A DNA stretch of 64,000 nt, from NCBI GenBank assembly GCA_034769895.1, contig CM068373.1, forward strand, positions 278,056,658 through 278,120,657, read 5' to 3'. The notes beneath the pieces are model-generated. The model worked only from the letters and a program-made list of their open reading frames with translations. It was not told the DNA's origin and did no database searches. The stretch comes from Magicicada septendecula. Taxonomy: Eukaryota; Arthropoda; Insecta; Hemiptera; Cicadidae. Positions 61,073 to 64,000 of the stretch are shown here, one piece after another (position 1 is the stretch's first letter; each line of letters opens with the position of its first letter). Position numbers and translations under genes: made by a program.

Positions 61073-62240
61073 TAAAGCCCCCCCACTAGAACAAATTTAT
61101 TTTAGTTCAACTCGTTGATAGAAATAAATTGTTGATTTGTTCAACTCTCCTAATGGTCTTGACTTTGTTTTCATAATAGTGTTTCATTTCTGACTGATTA
61201 TACACTCTGGTAATTCACACTGGTGGTAATTGCTATTTTCTTACTTTACTCTCTCTCTCTTGGAGGAAAATTCATCAATTATTTCTCGGGGTTAGTGGTA
61301 CTTCCACATTTTATTTGATAAGGACTGGTCACACTAATTACATTAAACTTGTTTTAACACTCATTTCTATTTACTTTTATATATTCGCTTTATCAATTAA
61401 GCTTCTGTCTGCTACCTTCCTTCTATTTTCTTTATCTATACTTCTGGAATCTAATATCAATCCTTTCAGCTATTTTATAATTATTATCCCTTAAATATTC
61501 AATTTCCCTAACATTTTTCCCTATCTTGTGCGGTGGTTCCAGTCGGGTGGCCACTCTGGGTCCATACACCGCTGTCCATCCTTACACCTTCTGAGACCAG
61601 GGGAACATCATCCCTGCTCATAAAAATTATTGCCGGAACATTTCTACGGTCAATACATAAAAATAAAAAACTTATAAGTAGTAGTCAATTAGCGACTAGT
61701 ACCAAACACTTTTGAGATTCTTCATACTGTAGCTGTTTGTATTTATTTATATATTTCTTCTTCTCCTTGATTCCTTCTTTTTTTATCATTAGTTAATAGC
61801 ATATAACATCATTGATAGGCCTTATGTTAAAATTCTTCTGACTTTACTTCTTGTGACATATTTCTCCGTATCATTTCTTCTTATAAAATCTTCAATTCCG
61901 AGAAATTCTAATTATAGTATTAATTGTCATCCTCCTTCAGTTTCATTGGAGTCATTAAATTATTCTTTATTCTTCTTATCTGAGCACATTACCATCAATT
62001 GTTTATTTACTTATTCTTCTTTTGTTCCCATCAAAATATTATTTTTTCCTATTATTCCAGTTTAAATCAGTTATTTATAATTAAATTATATAATCTGTTC
62101 TTACATTTTCTTAGTGGTTTGTCTTTTTATTTTAAATTATATGGTTTCAAAATAAGTTGAGTAAGTTGTCCTTACGTCTTTTGGAATTTTGGGTTTTTTA
62201 GTCTTTCAATACTTTTCTCAATATCTCATTTAACATGAGT
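61073..62240 (-). other. Non-coding 3' interior and polypurine tract, copy 3
   Basis: Same layout as copies 1 and 2. Confidence 0.7.
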
Positions 62241-64000
62241 TTAACCGTTTTCGGTATCATTCACAACACGGATTGATCCACTCTTATATTTTTCCCGTGG
62301 ATTCTGTTGATTAAACTTGTCAATAAAATTCGCTATTGGATTGCCCCATTGCGGATCACTACCATACATTTCAATATTATCGTATGTATATAGCCTCTCA
62401 TCTTTATTACTGGGACCAGGATTAGACCCTTGATTTTTTCCATGGTCAACTCGTTTGTCCACCTTTCTTTGTTGCTGTTCATCGGGTCTCCTCGAATCCC
62501 TCTCATCAGCCATTAGATAATTTACTTGGGCTTGATTAGTTCCCTGATCGTCATTTGGTGGATCTCCCGAAGGTATGTCCCTATTTCTATCTCCACTTCT
62601 GGACCTCCTATATTCGTCATGATCATTCCATTGTTGTCTGTTGTAGTTGTTTCTCTCATCTCTTTGATCATAATTTTGTCTCTGGTTAAAATACGGACGT
62701 CTTCCTTGGTAACTATTACTGTAATAATTGTTATTAGCATGTACATAATTAACTCTGGGCCGATTCTCTCTTGGTGGTTCATTCTTTCGCTCCTCAGTAT
62801 TCCCTGACCTCCATCTACTTCTCCTATAATAAGATTCCTGTTCATAATTTTCTAGCAGCGTTTCCATGCCTCCAATAGTTTTTATTTGTCCACTTAAGCG
62901 TGCACTTATGATCTTCTCTTCAAAATGATACGCCATTTTGGTCACTAGACACTCTTCAGGTATCTTAGGGTCTAGATACTTTGCGATACACACTTTCCCC
63001 AAAAAGTAAGCAGTAGGTGTTTGTCCAACCGTACGATCATACCTACCATGACAGATATCATCCCTAATAATGTTTTGTACTGATTCTGACCAGTACTTAA
63101 GTTTGAACATAGTTTTGAAACCCCCATAATCACACACCTCGTTCCTAATTGCTGTCCACCAATTATCATTGATATTTCTGAACGATTCGTCTAATAGAAC
63201 TTTTATCATATTCCATCGATTCTCCTTTGATCTGTTCAAAATTTCATCTATTCTCCCTAAAAATTCAAGTGGGTTTCTGCGATAATCCCGAAAGTTTACA
63301 CTTTCCTTATTATCTGGATAAACATGATGACTGCTGCATGCGGATCTAGCACTTATTCTATCTACATCACATTGAAAATTGGTTTGTATTTGTTGCAAAC
63401 TATCTAATTTCTCTGCTTGGCTATCACACTGATTTTTTACATTCTCTACTGTTTTATGAAACTCTGAAAATTTACAGTTTAGACTGCTTTTGATACTATC
63501 TAACTGGTCATTGTTTTCCTGTCGTATGGCCATTACACGAACTTGATTATCTTGTTCTTCCTTTTCCATTCGTGCCTCGACTCCAGTTTTAATTCGTTCC
63601 ATCTTCTCTTCAGTTTTATCTAATCTTTGGTTAGTTTCTATTAATTTCTTCTCTGCCTCTTCCTTATATTCATTTACTCTTTGGCTTAACGTATTATTGA
63701 CCATTTCAATCTTACCTTCTAGATTTTCTCTTAATTCCTTGTTAAAGTTCTCCATCTTACCCTCAATTTGTTTTAAATTCTCATTATTCTCTTCAAATTT
63801 TGCATTCATCTCTTCTCTTTGTCCTTCAACAGTTTCTTTCAGTTCATTGTATTGTTCATTCATGGTATGTTTGATATTTCCATGAATGGTTTCTATTTTT
63901 TCATTTAGTTGTTTGACTAAACTTTCCTGAATGCTATCTATTTTCTCATTGGTCTGTCTATTTTGTTCCTCCTGTTTCTTAAAATTCTCCTTATTTTCCT
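62241..64000 (-). CDS. Gag of tandem LTR element, copy 3, cut by window edge
   Basis: The C-terminal part of the same frame; it stays open from the stop at 62241 to the window edge, where the coiled-coil part is still being read, so the true start lies beyond 64000. It shares NKES and PIANF with copy 2 but SLNC, AYHFEEK and YYSNSY with copy 1, and has its own Q-to-H change before MNEQ. This mix of shared variants fits recombination or conversion between copies. Confidence 0.8.
   Translation of the reverse strand, partial: ENKENFKKQEEQNRQTNEKIDSIQESLVKQLNEKIETIHGNIKHTMNEQYNELKETVEGQREEMNAKFEENNENLKQIEGKMENFNKELRENLEGKIEMVNNTLSQRVNEYKEEAEKKLIETNQRLDKTEEKMERIKTGVEARMEKEEQDNQVRVMAIRQENNDQLDSIKSSLNCKFSEFHKTVENVKNQCDSQAEKLDSLQQIQTNFQCDVDRISARSACSSHHVYPDNKESVNFRDYRRNPLEFLGRIDEILNRSKENRWNMIKVLLDESFRNINDNWWTAIRNEVCDYGGFKTMFKLKYWSESVQNIIRDDICHGRYDRTVGQTPTAYFLGKVCIAKYLDPKIPEECLVTKMAYHFEEKIISARLSGQIKTIGGMETLLENYEQESYYRRSRWRSGNTEERKNEPPRENRPRVNYVHANNNYYSNSYQGRRPYFNQRQNYDQRDERNNYNRQQWNDHDEYRRSRSGDRNRDIPSGDPPNDDQGTNQAQVNYLMADERDSRRPDEQQQRKVDKRVDHGKNQGSNPGPSNKDERLYTYDNIEMYGSDPQWGNPIANFIDKFNQQNPREKYKSGSIRVVNDTENG

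Larger units (their letters stand above)
48777..64000 (-). mobile_element. Tandem array of a gag-only LTR retrotransposon
   Basis: Order on the plus strand: LTR 48777-50611, interior 50612-54007, LTR 54008-55841, interior 55842-59236, LTR 59237-61072, interior from 61073 past the window edge. The period is about 5.23 kb. Each interior has one gag frame (minus) and about 1.2 kb of non-coding sequence; no pol motif exists. Single LTRs serve two neighbours. Copies are nearly identical yet differ by scattered single bases, so they are not one sequence assembled three times. The left end abuts (TA)n. Known non-autonomous gag-only elements (TR-GAG) are the closest concept. Confidence 0.9.

Noticed and set aside
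48777-64000. Simple assembly duplication of one element
   Set aside because: The copies carry private single-base and indel differences in LTRs, interiors and gag; this lowers, but does not remove, the chance of an artefact.

Overview
The window looks like a repeat-dominated stretch of an arthropod, most likely insect, nuclear genome. It is AT-rich, carries a short AACCT (TTAGG-type) tract, and holds decayed non-LTR, mariner, Helitron and Ty3/gypsy sequences of insect type. I found no host protein-coding gene. Almost every recognisable piece is a mobile element, a piece of one, or a tandem repeat grown inside one.

Layout. 1-18.4 kb: relics of non-LTR retrotransposons (345-960 +, 4745-5340 -, 12640-13390 -, weaker ones near 10.2 and 15.9 kb), two mariner fragments (6.83-7.46 kb - and 11.14-11.35 kb +), a solo LTR with a perfect AGTA target duplication (2259-3871), a foldback element holding a 14-unit 36-bp minisatellite (8671-10070), one complete minus-strand copy of a composite repeat element with an (AC)83 tract inside it (13699-14554), and a 246-bp near-perfect palindrome with a hammerhead-ribozyme-like core in each arm (17565-17810). 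18.4-33.1 kb: a large array of the same composite element (head palindrome, GT/CT tract, units of about 162 bp, tail module ending in a hairpin). It is interrupted by a short Helitron (20196-20780) and by a young LTR retrotransposon without pol (22233-29056; two 1158-bp LTRs, TAGT target duplication). 33.1-37.4 kb: an unidentified GC-richer block and a second solo LTR (35727-36911). 37.4-41.9 kb: a Ty3/gypsy element on the minus strand with gag, protease, RT, RNase H and integrase, broken in several places.

42.0-48.8 kb: three consecutive AT-rich segments with TG...CA ends, separated only by (TA)n tracts. Their ends carry repeated decayed copies of a primer-binding-site-like motif. 48.8-64.0 kb: a head-to-tail array of a gag-only LTR element on the minus strand, ordered LTR-internal-LTR-internal-LTR-internal with single LTRs shared between neighbours (period about 5.23 kb), running off the window edge. 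The three copies are almost identical but have private variants.

How the parts relate: the gag-only elements have no enzymes of their own and would need a helper; the gypsy copy beside them shows the type of machinery but is itself broken. The strongest candidates for something undescribed are the shared-LTR tandem array, the iterated primer-binding-site-like tails, the composite Helentron-like element with its derived satellites, and the palindrome with paired hammerhead-like cores. All comparisons were made by eye.
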